From NCBI GenBank assembly GCA_003542295.1, contig DPKX01000216.1:1-5649 (forward strand): a DNA stretch of 5,649 nucleotides, read 5' to 3'. Positions 1-5,453 of this stretch are shown piece after piece. The notes under the pieces were generated by a model. It worked only from the letters and a program-made list of their open reading frames with translations, was not told the DNA's origin and did no database searches. The DNA comes from Candidatus Atribacter hydrocarboniphilus (GTDB taxonomy: Bacteria; Atribacterota; Atribacteria; Atribacterales; Atribacteraceae). Both the position numbers and the translations under genes were made by a program. Position 1 is the first letter of the stretch. Each line of letters opens with the position of its first letter.

Positions 1-18
1 CAAACGAATTCTTTAATC

Positions 19-112
19 CGTCATCTTGAGACTTAGTTTTCGAAGTCGTGAGGATCTCATCTGACGCTACAGGCGTCATCCTGAGCGGTACTTTTCCGCG
101 TGAGGATCTCAT
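19..112. repeat. Two-copy hairpin-forming intergenic repeat
   Basis: Two related units lie in tandem at 19-60 and 74-112. Both start with CGTCATCYTGAG and both end with the identical 14-mer CGTGAGGATCTCAT. The middles differ but fold alike. Copy 1 pairs GACTT (30-34) with AAGTC (43-47), and copy 2 pairs GCGG (85-88) with CCGC (96-99). An outer stem, ATCTT or ATCCT with AGGAT, closes both (23-27 with 51-55; 78-82 with 103-107). The spacer contains a further perfect stem, TGACGC (62-67) with GCGTCA (73-78). The units resemble the dispersed GTCATYCTGAG...GAGGATCTC-type repeats found between genes in many bacterial genomes. That family assignment is from memory and was not searched. Confidence 0.7.
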
Positions 113-117
113 TTTTT
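78..117 (+). terminator. Possible intrinsic terminator formed by repeat copy 2
   Basis: The second repeat copy folds as ATCCT-GA-GCGG, loop, CCGC-GTG-AGGAT. It is followed after CTCA by six T residues (112-117). This could end transcription of a gene to the left of the window. The internal loop and the four-base gap before the T run make it a weak candidate, and it may be no more than the repeat itself. Confidence 0.3.
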
Positions 118-300
118 GATTTTTCTTTTATTCTTTAATTTTTTTTCTCCCCTTCTCCCTCTCGGTTTTTATCACGCCCGCATTTTAATTAATGTAGCGA
201 CAGGCCATGGCATGTAGAATCGTGTCTATCACCTCCATCCCATTTTTTTTCCATGTTTCTTTTTCCCTTTCCCCCCTTCCCCCTTAGTCTTTTTTTGAAA
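113..300. other. Gene-free, pyrimidine-rich intergenic DNA
   Basis: I see no gene here. The plus strand is dominated by T and C, with uninterrupted pyrimidine runs at 139-163 (25 nt) and 256-285 (30 nt). The second includes runs of six and five C. Between them lies an imperfect palindrome at 200-215 (ACA-G-GCCATGGC-A-TGT). No RNA gene fold was recognised. Confidence 0.6.
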
Positions 301-331
301 CATAAATCTATGTCTTTTCATACTGAATATC

Positions 332-340
332 TGTTACAAT
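332..340 (+). promoter_or_regulatory. Probable extended -10 promoter of the M20 peptidase gene
   Basis: TGTTACAAT is an extended -10 element: TG, one base, then TACAAT, which matches five of six consensus bases. It lies about 40 bases before the ATG at 380, giving a short leader. No good -35 hexamer sits 16-18 bases upstream, which is tolerated in extended -10 promoters. TTGAAA at 295-300 resembles a -35 box but is too far away to pair with it. Confidence 0.45.
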
Positions 341-379
341 AAAAGCATCGCTAACACACCAACCGAAAGAGAGAAAAAA

Positions 380-1765
380 ATGAACTTATCGGCAATCCAT
401 CAAACTATTGAAGAAAATCGTCAGTCCATTCTCGATCATTTTTTTGAGCTTCTCCGCATGCCAACTATCAGCGCCAATCCCAACCACAAAGGCGATCTTC
501 ATCGTGCCGCACAATGGTTGGTTCAATATTGTCAGGATATCGGTTTCCAGACTCGAATTCTCCCCACTTCAGGAGCACCGGTAGTTTTTGCCGAACATTG
601 CCCTTATCCAAATCAACCTGTGTTGCTCATTTATGGCCATTATGATGTTCAGCCAGTCGATCCCTTAGAACAATGGCATACCCCTCCGTTCGATCCCACT
701 GTTAAAGGAGATATGATCTATGCTCGTGGTGCCGATGATGACAAGGGACAGTTTTTTTCCTTCTTAAAAGCCATGGAAATCATTTATTCAAAAACCGGCT
801 CACTTCCTGGTAATTATAAAATTGTTATTGAGGGAGAAGAAGAAATTGGGAGCGCTCATTTTGAGGAGTTGCTATCGTCTCAGAGAGAACTCTTCCAAGC
901 TGACTCGATTCTTATTATGGATGCTTGCCAATTTGCCCTCGGAATTCCTGCTTTAGTTTATGGTTTAAGAGGTTTGGCTTACTTTGAAATCACTTGCGCT
1001 GGACCTGTCTTTGACGTGCATTCTGGGCAATTTGGCGGTGGGGTCCCCAACCCAGCCAACTCTCTTATTAAGATTCTCAGCCAGCTCAAAAATGATCAGG
1101 GGCAAATCACCATTCCAGGTTTTTACCAAGATGTCCAAGAACCAGAACCTTGGGAACGAGAGCAATTGGCACAACTTCCTTTTCAGGAAGAAAACATAAA
1201 AAAAGAGCTGGGTATTCGTGCTTTTCAGCAGGAACTGAATTATACTCCCCTGGAAAGTATGACCGTTCGACCTACTTTTGACATCTGTGGAATTTGGGGA
1301 GGGTATACCGGATCTGGCTCAAAAACCATTATTCCTGCTCGATGTAGCGCAAAATTTAGTTTTCGTCTGGTTCCTAATCAAACCCCTTTGAAGACAGCTA
1401 CTCTTCTTTTAGAACATCTCAAATTCATAGTTCCTCCCGATATCGATTATCGTGTTGAGGTTCTTCCTGGAATCGAACCGATTATAACCGATCCTCACAA
1501 ACCGATCTTTACTGCTTTTAGCCAAGCCATCAAGAACCATTTTGGTCGTTTTCCGGTTCTCATTCGAGGCGGTGGTTCGGTAGGAGTGGCTAATTTATTT
1601 AAAAAATACCTTAATCCCGATTCGATTTGTATGAATGGTTGGGGAAGCCCCGATGACGGAATCCATTCACCCAACGAACATTTTTCTATAACTGACTTCT
1701 TCCGCGGAATCCATTCCACCATCGATTTCCTTTATGAATTTCAAAGCTCGATCAACCATGGTTGA
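380..1765 (+). CDS. M20-family metallopeptidase, cytosolic dipeptidase-like
   Basis: This 461-residue protein is a dinuclear zinc hydrolase of the M20 family (carnosinase/CNDP2-like branch), expected to cleave dipeptides or N-acyl amino acids in the cytosol. No signal peptide is seen. The metal and catalytic motifs are complete: GHYDVQP with H87 and D89, ARGADDDKG with bridging D120, EGEEEIGS with catalytic E154 and ligand E155, D181 in LIMDACQ, and H429 in GIHSPNEHF. H214 in DVHSG sits in the dimerisation (lid) domain and corresponds to the His that reaches the partner's active site. The length is normal for the family. The ATG at 380 has only a weak purine-rich ribosome site (GAAAGAGAG). 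Its 3' end overlaps the convergent gene by 14 bp. Substrate cannot be told from sequence; dipeptidase is the likeliest role, amidohydrolase or deacylase an alternative. Confidence 0.93.
   Translation: MNLSAIHQTIEENRQSILDHFFELLRMPTISANPNHKGDLHRAAQWLVQYCQDIGFQTRILPTSGAPVVFAEHCPYPNQPVLLIYGHYDVQPVDPLEQWHTPPFDPTVKGDMIYARGADDDKGQFFSFLKAMEIIYSKTGSLPGNYKIVIEGEEEIGSAHFEELLSSQRELFQADSILIMDACQFALGIPALVYGLRGLAYFEITCAGPVFDVHSGQFGGGVPNPANSLIKILSQLKNDQGQITIPGFYQDVQEPEPWEREQLAQLPFQEENIKKELGIRAFQQELNYTPLESMTVRPTFDICGIWGGYTGSGSKTIIPARCSAKFSFRLVPNQTPLKTATLLLEHLKFIVPPDIDYRVEVLPGIEPIITDPHKPIFTAFSQAIKNHFGRFPVLIRGGGSVGVANLFKKYLNPDSICMNGWGSPDDGIHSPNEHFSITDFFRGIHSTIDFLYEFQSSINHG
1752..1765. repeat. Perfect 14-bp palindrome holding both convergent stop codons
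   Basis: TCAACCATGGTTGA equals its own reverse complement. Read on either strand it gives the codons for Asn-His-Gly followed by TGA, so the peptidase and the minus-strand protein share the same last three residues and the same stop. The palindrome is exactly the overlap of the two genes. As a hairpin it would be short (about a 5-bp stem with a CATG loop), and no T run follows on either side. Confidence 0.95.
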
Positions 1766-2444
1766 AGTGGTATTTTGATTCACTCAGCTCGGGATCATAA
1801 GGAGCTCTTCTTCCCGGGCAATTTTTTCTGGGACAAAGTTGACAACTTTCAAATTTGCTATTGGTTGGGAAAATAATTCCGGAAACTGATTTAATTGGAA
1901 TCATCAAAAAACTATCGGTTAATTCAACTCCGATAAGCTTTTTAGGATCTCCAAACAGCGAAAAAAGTGGTACTTGCTCCTTCATCGGCCAATCTTCCAA
2001 CGATCCTGGGTTCATGGTCGAGGTCATCTCTAACCGATAGCGATCTTCAAGTTCGCCCTGAACTGTTTGATAAGCCTGCAAGGCAGCTTGCTCTTTAATG
2101 GAGTCCACCCAAAACTGCTCCATCATGTCGGTTATTTTCAATGACCATTCTTCAAGCTCCATTCCACAGGTTACAATAAAAGGAAATGCTCGATGTACTT
2201 CGTCCAGGTTTACCCGAAGCACTCGGCTGGTAAATTTCGTTTGGTCTATAATTACAGTATTTTCAGTTTTTTCATCAATAGTTGAAAGTTTATATATTGC
2301 TTTCGGCTTGGCAATCTTTTCGGCTTCGGCGATTAACTGGTCTATTCGTTTTGAATCGTCGCTTCCCTCTTCAATATGATAAGTTTCGAATAGGTTACCT
2401 CGGTCCACTTTAAAAGGTATATTCTCCAATATTCTTTGCTCCAT
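1752..2444 (-). CDS. Stand-alone methionine synthase activation-domain-like protein
   Basis: This 230-residue protein resembles the C-terminal AdoMet-binding activation domain of cobalamin-dependent methionine synthase (MetH), here as a separate protein as in Thermotoga TM0269. That domain re-methylates oxidised cobalamin using AdoMet and a reductant. Signals seen are VTCGMELEEW (91-100), NPGSLEDWPMKEQ (145-157), LTDSFLMIPIKSVSGI (175-190), and a C-terminal tail with C201-x2-C204-x4-C209 followed by GRRAPYD. The usual Arg-x3-Gly-Tyr AdoMet motif is not kept: the matching stretch reads T-M-N-P-G-S. It may therefore serve another corrinoid methyltransferase system rather than MetH. I prefer the ATG at 2444 because AAAGGAGAG lies just upstream; an in-frame ATG at 2492 lacks such a site. 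The Cys cluster may bind metal or a cofactor, which is inference. Confidence 0.8.
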   Translation of the reverse strand: MEQRILENIPFKVDRGNLFETYHIEEGSDDSKRIDQLIAEAEKIAKPKAIYKLSTIDEKTENTVIIDQTKFTSRVLRVNLDEVHRAFPFIVTCGMELEEWSLKITDMMEQFWVDSIKEQAALQAYQTVQGELEDRYRLEMTSTMNPGSLEDWPMKEQVPLFSLFGDPKKLIGVELTDSFLMIPIKSVSGIIFPTNSKFESCQLCPRKNCPGRRAPYDPELSESKYHFNHG

Positions 2445-2450
2445 GTGCAA

Positions 2451-2459
2451 CTCTCCTTT
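2451..2459 (-). promoter_or_regulatory. Ribosome binding site deciding the start at 2444
   Basis: On the minus strand AAAGGAGAG is followed after six bases (TTGCAC) by ATG. This strong Shine-Dalgarno match fixes the start 16 codons inside the longest open frame. Confidence 0.8.
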
Positions 2460-2517
2460 ATTAGCTAAATAATCCTCATTTTTAATTCTCAAATTTCGGT
2501 TCCAATGATTAGTTCAT

Positions 2518-2523
2518 ATTATA
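2518..2523 (-). promoter_or_regulatory. -10 box of the minus-strand activation-domain gene
   Basis: A perfect TATAAT on the minus strand lies about 75 bases before the ATG, predicting a leader of roughly 65-70 nt. The matching -35 region is poor (AGAGTA at 17-bp spacing). An inverted repeat (2535-2552) sits exactly there, so a regulator may act at this promoter. Confidence 0.45.
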
Positions 2524-2534
2524 GCGTATTCTTC

Positions 2535-2552
2535 TCCAAATACTCTTTTGGA
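2535..2552. promoter_or_regulatory. Inverted repeat over the -35 region, candidate operator
   Basis: TCCAAA (2535-2540) and TTTGGA (2547-2552) are perfect inverted arms separated by six bases. The centre is about 23 bp upstream of the centre of the minus-strand TATAAT box, near -33. That position suits a regulator controlling the gene at 1752-2444. No regulator is known, and a chance dyad in AT-rich DNA is possible. Confidence 0.3.
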
Positions 2553-2601
2553 TACAAACTAATTGCGCTCCTCCATTCTTTTAAATATTTTTTTTAAAGG
2601 T

Positions 2602-2629
2602 TTGATTCATCAAGCCCGCAAATGGGTTT
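2602..2629. promoter_or_regulatory. Small inverted repeat and hairpin in the divergent region
   Basis: TTGAT-TC-ATCAA (2602-2613) is a near-perfect dyad. It overlaps a potential stem of AAGCCC (2612-2617) with GGGTTT (2624-2629), six pairs including one G-U, with loop GCAAAT. No T run follows, so it is not an intrinsic terminator. It may be an operator or leader structure for the transporter operon. Function is unproven. Confidence 0.25.
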
Positions 2630-2752
2630 ACAGGAAAGAAGAATATTATTACCAATAGGAAGAAATAAATTCAAAATGAAGTTGTTATTCTATAAAAAGA
2701 TAATTTTACTTTTTTACAACCATTTTTTAGCTATTTCGGGGAGAAATAAATC
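2630..2752 (+). promoter_or_regulatory. Upstream region of the transporter operon, promoter not resolved
   Basis: This very AT-rich stretch precedes the permease gene. Candidate -10 hexamers are TATTAT (2644-2649), TATAAA (2691-2696) and GATAAT (2699-2704), but none has a good -35 hexamer at 16-18 bp. TTTACA (2627-2632) is a decent -35 whose best-spaced partner, TACCAA, is weak. The operon promoter is probably here, but the exact site cannot be called. Confidence 0.3.
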
Positions 2753-2756
2753 ATGA
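2676..2756 (+). CDS. Possible 26-codon leader ORF coupled to the permease
   Basis: An ATG at 2676 opens a 26-residue frame starting MKLLFYKKIILLFYNHF, basic then hydrophobic. It ends in TGA at 2754-2756, overlapping the permease ATG as ATGA, the classic arrangement for translational coupling. AGGAAG (2658-2663) lies 12 bases upstream, a loose ribosome site. If transcription starts at one of the downstream -10 candidates the ORF would not be in the message. Chance is quite possible. Confidence 0.22.
   Translation: MKLLFYKKIILLFYNHFLAISGRNKS
2738..2743 (+). promoter_or_regulatory. Ribosome binding site of the permease gene
   Basis: GGGGAG lies nine bases before the ATG at 2753 and supports this start, which also gives the usual OpuBB/OpuCB N-terminus and length. 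Confidence 0.6.
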
Positions 2757-3397
2757 GCTTTATATTGAGTGTTTTTCGATTGATGGTTGAAAGAAAAACG
2801 CTTATCTATGAAACGCTCCTTCAACACATCAGTATTTCTTTGACAGCGGTGCTATTTATTGCCTTAGTTGGCATACCGCTCGGCATCTTAATCAGCCGGC
2901 ATCCTAAAATGGCAACACCTATTATCTATATTACCGGTGTACTCTATACCATTCCAGTTTTGGCTTTATTTGGGTTTATGATTCCTATTTTGGGAATCGG
3001 AAGCCGGCCAACTCTTTTTGCCCTTTTCATTTATGGTTTGCTTCCTTTGGTAAGGAATACCCATGTAGGAATAACTGGTGTTGATCGGTCGATTATCGAA
3101 GCGGCTCGCGGTATGGGTAGTACTCCCAGCCAGCTTTTATGGAATATCGAACTTCCCCTCGCTCTTCCGGTTATCATTGCCGGTCTTCGAACCGTCGTGG
3201 TAATGACTATATCGGTTGCCACCATTGCTGCTTTTATTGGAGCTGGGGGGTTAGGAGTTCTCATCTTCCGAGGTATTACTACTTACAACACCCAATTAAC
3301 CGTTGCCGGGAGCATTTTAGTCGCAGTTTTGGCAGTAGGTGCCGATGGAATCTTAGGTTTTATTGAAAAGAAACTGTTACAAAAAATCAAAGTATGA
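2753..3397 (+). CDS. OpuBB/OpuCB-type osmoprotectant ABC transporter permease
   Basis: This 214-residue integral inner-membrane protein forms the pore of an ABC importer for osmoprotectants of the glycine betaine/choline/carnitine class. It has the short binding-protein-dependent permease fold with about five to six hydrophobic segments. The cytoplasmic coupling loop is clear: EAARGMGSTPSQLLW followed by ELPLALPVIIAGLRT (EAA-x3-G, then LP), which docks to the ATPase. The length matches OpuBB/OpuCB/YehW-class subunits, normally about 210-220 residues. It is the first operon gene; its stop (3395-3397) overlaps the ribosome site of the binding-protein gene. Bacillus OpuB and OpuC systems carry two different permeases, but only one is present here, so a homodimer is inferred. 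The exact solute cannot be assigned. Confidence 0.93.
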   Translation: MSFILSVFRLMVERKTLIYETLLQHISISLTAVLFIALVGIPLGILISRHPKMATPIIYITGVLYTIPVLALFGFMIPILGIGSRPTLFALFIYGLLPLVRNTHVGITGVDRSIIEAARGMGSTPSQLLWNIELPLALPVIIAGLRTVVVMTISVATIAAFIGAGGLGVLIFRGITTYNTQLTVAGSILVAVLAVGADGILGFIEKKLLQKIKV

Positions 3398-3402
3398 GGA
3401 GG
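3396..3402 (+). promoter_or_regulatory. Ribosome binding site deciding the start at 3411
   Basis: GAGGAGG overlaps the permease TGA stop and lies eight bases before the ATG at 3411. It selects that start over the upstream in-frame ATG at 3363, which lies inside the permease gene and would put a basic tail ahead of the signal peptide. Confidence 0.9.
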
Positions 3403-3410
3403 TTGTTTTA

Positions 3411-4319
3411 ATGAAAATAAATTTCTTAAGAATGATCACTTTCACTCTGGTTTTATTTATGATGGGAGGTCTGGTTTTCAATGCTGAGGGAAATGCCTCC
3501 AATCGTGTAGTTTTAGCTAGTAAACCCTTTACCGAATCATACCTTCTGACCGAAATTATGGTTCTTCTTTTACAGCATGATACGAATCTGGATATTGAAT
3601 ATAAAAATATCGAGGGTGGAACGACCTCAATCCTCCATCCGGCAATACTGCGAGGAGACATTGATATTTATCCCGAATACACCGGAACCGCCTGGCAGGA
3701 TGTTCTTAAAAAGGAAAATATCGTTTCCGACCCTCAAGAGCTTTTTAATCTGGTACAAGCCGAGTACGAAGAACAATTTCAGTTAAATTGGCTTCCGCCT
3801 TTTGGATTCAACGATACCTTCACCCTGGCAATAAAAGCTGATTTAGCCGATAAGCTCAATATCAAAACTTATTCTGACCTGGCAAAAGTCTCCAACCAAT
3901 TAAATTTTGGAGCCGAACCAGACTTTTTTGAAAGAAAGGACGGATTTGATAACCTCGCCCAAACCTATGGTTTCGATTTTAAAAATACCCGACAGATGGC
4001 CATTGCCCTCAAATACCCGGCAATCCTTTCTGGTGAAGTCGATGTCATCAATGCTTTTTCAACTGATGGATTGTTGAAGCGCTACGACATGGTTATTCTT
4101 CAGGACGACAAAAACTTTTTTCCCTCGTATCTAGCAGCACCGATAGTGAGAAACGCTCTTCTTGAGATTCATCCCGAAGTCGGTGAATCTCTGAAAAAAT
4201 TGGCGGGTTTGATTGATGAAACCCTGATGATTGATATGAACTACCAAGTTGACGAAGAAAAGAAAGATCCCCAAATGGTAGCCAGGGAGTTTTTAGCCAA
4301 CCAGGGACTATTGGAATAA
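3411..4319 (+). CDS. OpuBC/OpuCC-type osmoprotectant substrate-binding protein
   Basis: This 302-residue exported protein captures the solute and delivers it to the permease. Residues 1-29 form a signal peptide: basic start (MKINFLR), hydrophobic core about 9-23, and a likely cleavage after GNA near residue 29. No lipobox Cys is present, so it is probably a free periplasmic protein rather than a lipoprotein. Family signals are SKPFTESYLL (37-46), the EGGTTS turn (68-73), DIDIYPEYTGTAW (83-95), FGFNDTFTLAI (131-141) and NAFSTDG (214-220). The Tyr and Trp residues in YPEYTGTAW are candidates for the cation-pi cage that holds a quaternary ammonium group. It lies 13 bp after the permease and 22 bp before the ATPase. 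Choline, betaine, carnitine or a related solute are all possible. Confidence 0.92.
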   Translation: MKINFLRMITFTLVLFMMGGLVFNAEGNASNRVVLASKPFTESYLLTEIMVLLLQHDTNLDIEYKNIEGGTTSILHPAILRGDIDIYPEYTGTAWQDVLKKENIVSDPQELFNLVQAEYEEQFQLNWLPPFGFNDTFTLAIKADLADKLNIKTYSDLAKVSNQLNFGAEPDFFERKDGFDNLAQTYGFDFKNTRQMAIALKYPAILSGEVDVINAFSTDGLLKRYDMVILQDDKNFFPSYLAAPIVRNALLEIHPEVGESLKKLAGLIDETLMIDMNYQVDEEKKDPQMVAREFLANQGLLE

Positions 4320-4341
4320 ATATTTTGATAAAAAATAAATC

Positions 4342-5442
4342 ATGATACAACTCAAAAATATTACAAAAATATATCCAAACCATAAAACCGCAGTCGCAGG
4401 GATCAATTTAGAGATTCAATCAGGGGAAATTTTTTCCCTGATTGGGCCTTCCGGCTGCGGAAAAACCACAATTCTTAAAATGATCAACCGTCTCATTGAG
4501 CCAACTACCGGGCAAATTTTCCTTCAAGGTCAAAATATCGCCATTTTAAACCCCATTGAGCTCCGGCGGAATATTGGTTACGTTATCCAACAAATTGGGC
4601 TTTTTCCTCACCTCACCATTGAAGAAAATATTGGTTATGTTTTAAAAATTCGTGGGGTACGCAAAGAAAATTGGGCTCATCGAGCTGAAGAGCTCATTCT
4701 TTTAGTTGGTCTGGATAAAAGTCATCTAAAAAGATATCCTCGGGAATTAAGTGGTGGACAACAGCAAAGGATCGGAGTTGCCCGAGCATTGGCAGCCGAC
4801 CCACCTCTTATCCTGATGGATGAACCCTTTGGTGCCATAGATGAAATCACTCGCGAACAACTGCAAAATGAACTCTTGCAGTTGCAAAAAAGGTTAAAAA
4901 AAACCATTGTTTTCGTCACCCATGACCTAAGGGAGGCCGTTAAGCTCTCCGATCAAATTGCCATCATGCAATCTGGAAATATCGTTCAGGTTGGCACCCC
5001 CAATCAACTCTTATTTTTTCCGGCTAATCCCTTTGTAGAAGAATTTATGGGTTCAAATGGATTTTTCAACAGTCTGCGGCTACTTTCCATTGAAGAAGCC
5101 TTGATCAAAGAGGCTCCTTTTCTAACCAGAGAATCAACGTCACATGAGATCAAAACAGCTATTCAAAACGCCCAAGACTTGGGATGGAGTTTGATTCCAG
5201 TTCTTGACGGAGAAAAAAATATTTTAGGATATACTCCAGTAACCTCGATTGATCTCCATCAACTTCAACCGGCTGGGGAAGTCCTCCTGATTTCGATGAG
5301 TTTTGAACAAGCTTTGAAAAAGATGTTTCTATCGGGGAATCAATTCCTTCCAGTAATCGATTCTCAAAACCACTTCGTTGGATTCTTTGATTTCACCCAC
5401 ACCTGCAAAAAAATGAAAAACGCCTGTCAAAGCTGGCAGTAA
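4342..5442 (+). CDS. OpuBA/OpuCA-type osmoprotectant ABC transporter ATPase with CBS domains
   Basis: This 366-residue cytoplasmic ATPase powers the importer. All nucleotide-binding motifs are intact: Walker A GPSGCGKT (35-42), Q-loop near Q83-Q84 (VIQQIGLFPH), signature LSGGQQQR (136-143), Walker B LILMDEP with catalytic E161, and switch H194 in FVTHD. After about residue 240 a regulatory region follows that fits two short CBS motifs (roughly 265-306 and 315-356; LIPVLDGEKNILGY and FLPVIDSQNHFVGFFD). In the OpuA family such domains sense ionic strength or bind cyclic di-AMP; here that is inference. The start is firm because MIQLKNITKIYPN is the standard N-terminus, yet no Shine-Dalgarno sequence precedes it. 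It is the last operon gene, and its stop lies 11 bp from the end of the convergent umuC-like gene. Confidence 0.94.
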   Translation: MIQLKNITKIYPNHKTAVAGINLEIQSGEIFSLIGPSGCGKTTILKMINRLIEPTTGQIFLQGQNIAILNPIELRRNIGYVIQQIGLFPHLTIEENIGYVLKIRGVRKENWAHRAEELILLVGLDKSHLKRYPRELSGGQQQRIGVARALAADPPLILMDEPFGAIDEITREQLQNELLQLQKRLKKTIVFVTHDLREAVKLSDQIAIMQSGNIVQVGTPNQLLFFPANPFVEEFMGSNGFFNSLRLLSIEEALIKEAPFLTRESTSHEIKTAIQNAQDLGWSLIPVLDGEKNILGYTPVTSIDLHQLQPAGEVLLISMSFEQALKKMFLSGNQFLPVIDSQNHFVGFFDFTHTCKKMKNACQSWQ

Positions 5443-5453
5443 GTCGGAGTTTC

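Larger units (their letters stand above)
2519..2670 (-). pseudogene. Possible frameshifted gene remnant (weak)
   Basis: On the minus strand one open frame (2670 to the TAA at 2581-2583) reads as a hydrophobic stretch, then PVNPFAGLMNQTFKK. Past a run of eight A (2595-2588), another frame continues as YLKEWRSAISLYPKEYLEK and ends at a TAA at 2519-2521. Joining them needs one inserted base, or two removed, in the homopolymer. The composition looks protein-like across the join. There is no start codon with a ribosome site, I recognise no family, and the opposite strand also has a short plausible frame. It could be a decayed gene end, a homopolymer sequencing error, or chance. Confidence 0.18.

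Noticed and set aside
19..112. CRISPR array or tRNA at the repeat pair
   Set aside because: There are only two divergent copies, the spacing is not spacer-like, and no cloverleaf or cas gene is present.
965..1199. Overlapping small frames inside the peptidase gene, and similar ones in the other genes
   Set aside because: They are shadows of well-supported genes, without ribosome sites or family motifs.
2445..2492. Upstream ATG extending the activation-domain protein by 16 residues
   Set aside because: The internal ATG at 2444 has a strong AAAGGAGAG site; the upstream one does not.
2445..2520. Cobalamin or SAM riboswitch ahead of the MetH-related gene
   Set aside because: The predicted leader is only about 65-70 nt and shows no B12-box or SAM-I core, so it is too short for the known classes.
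3363..3410. Upstream ATG extending the binding protein by 16 residues
   Set aside because: It lies inside the permease gene, has no ribosome site and would bury the signal peptide. The ATG at 3411 has GAGGAGG at ideal spacing.
5426..5442. Hairpin at the ATPase stop (CTGTC with GGCAG) as terminator
   Set aside because: It has a five-pair stem with a G-U and no T run after it. It is part of the coding sequence.
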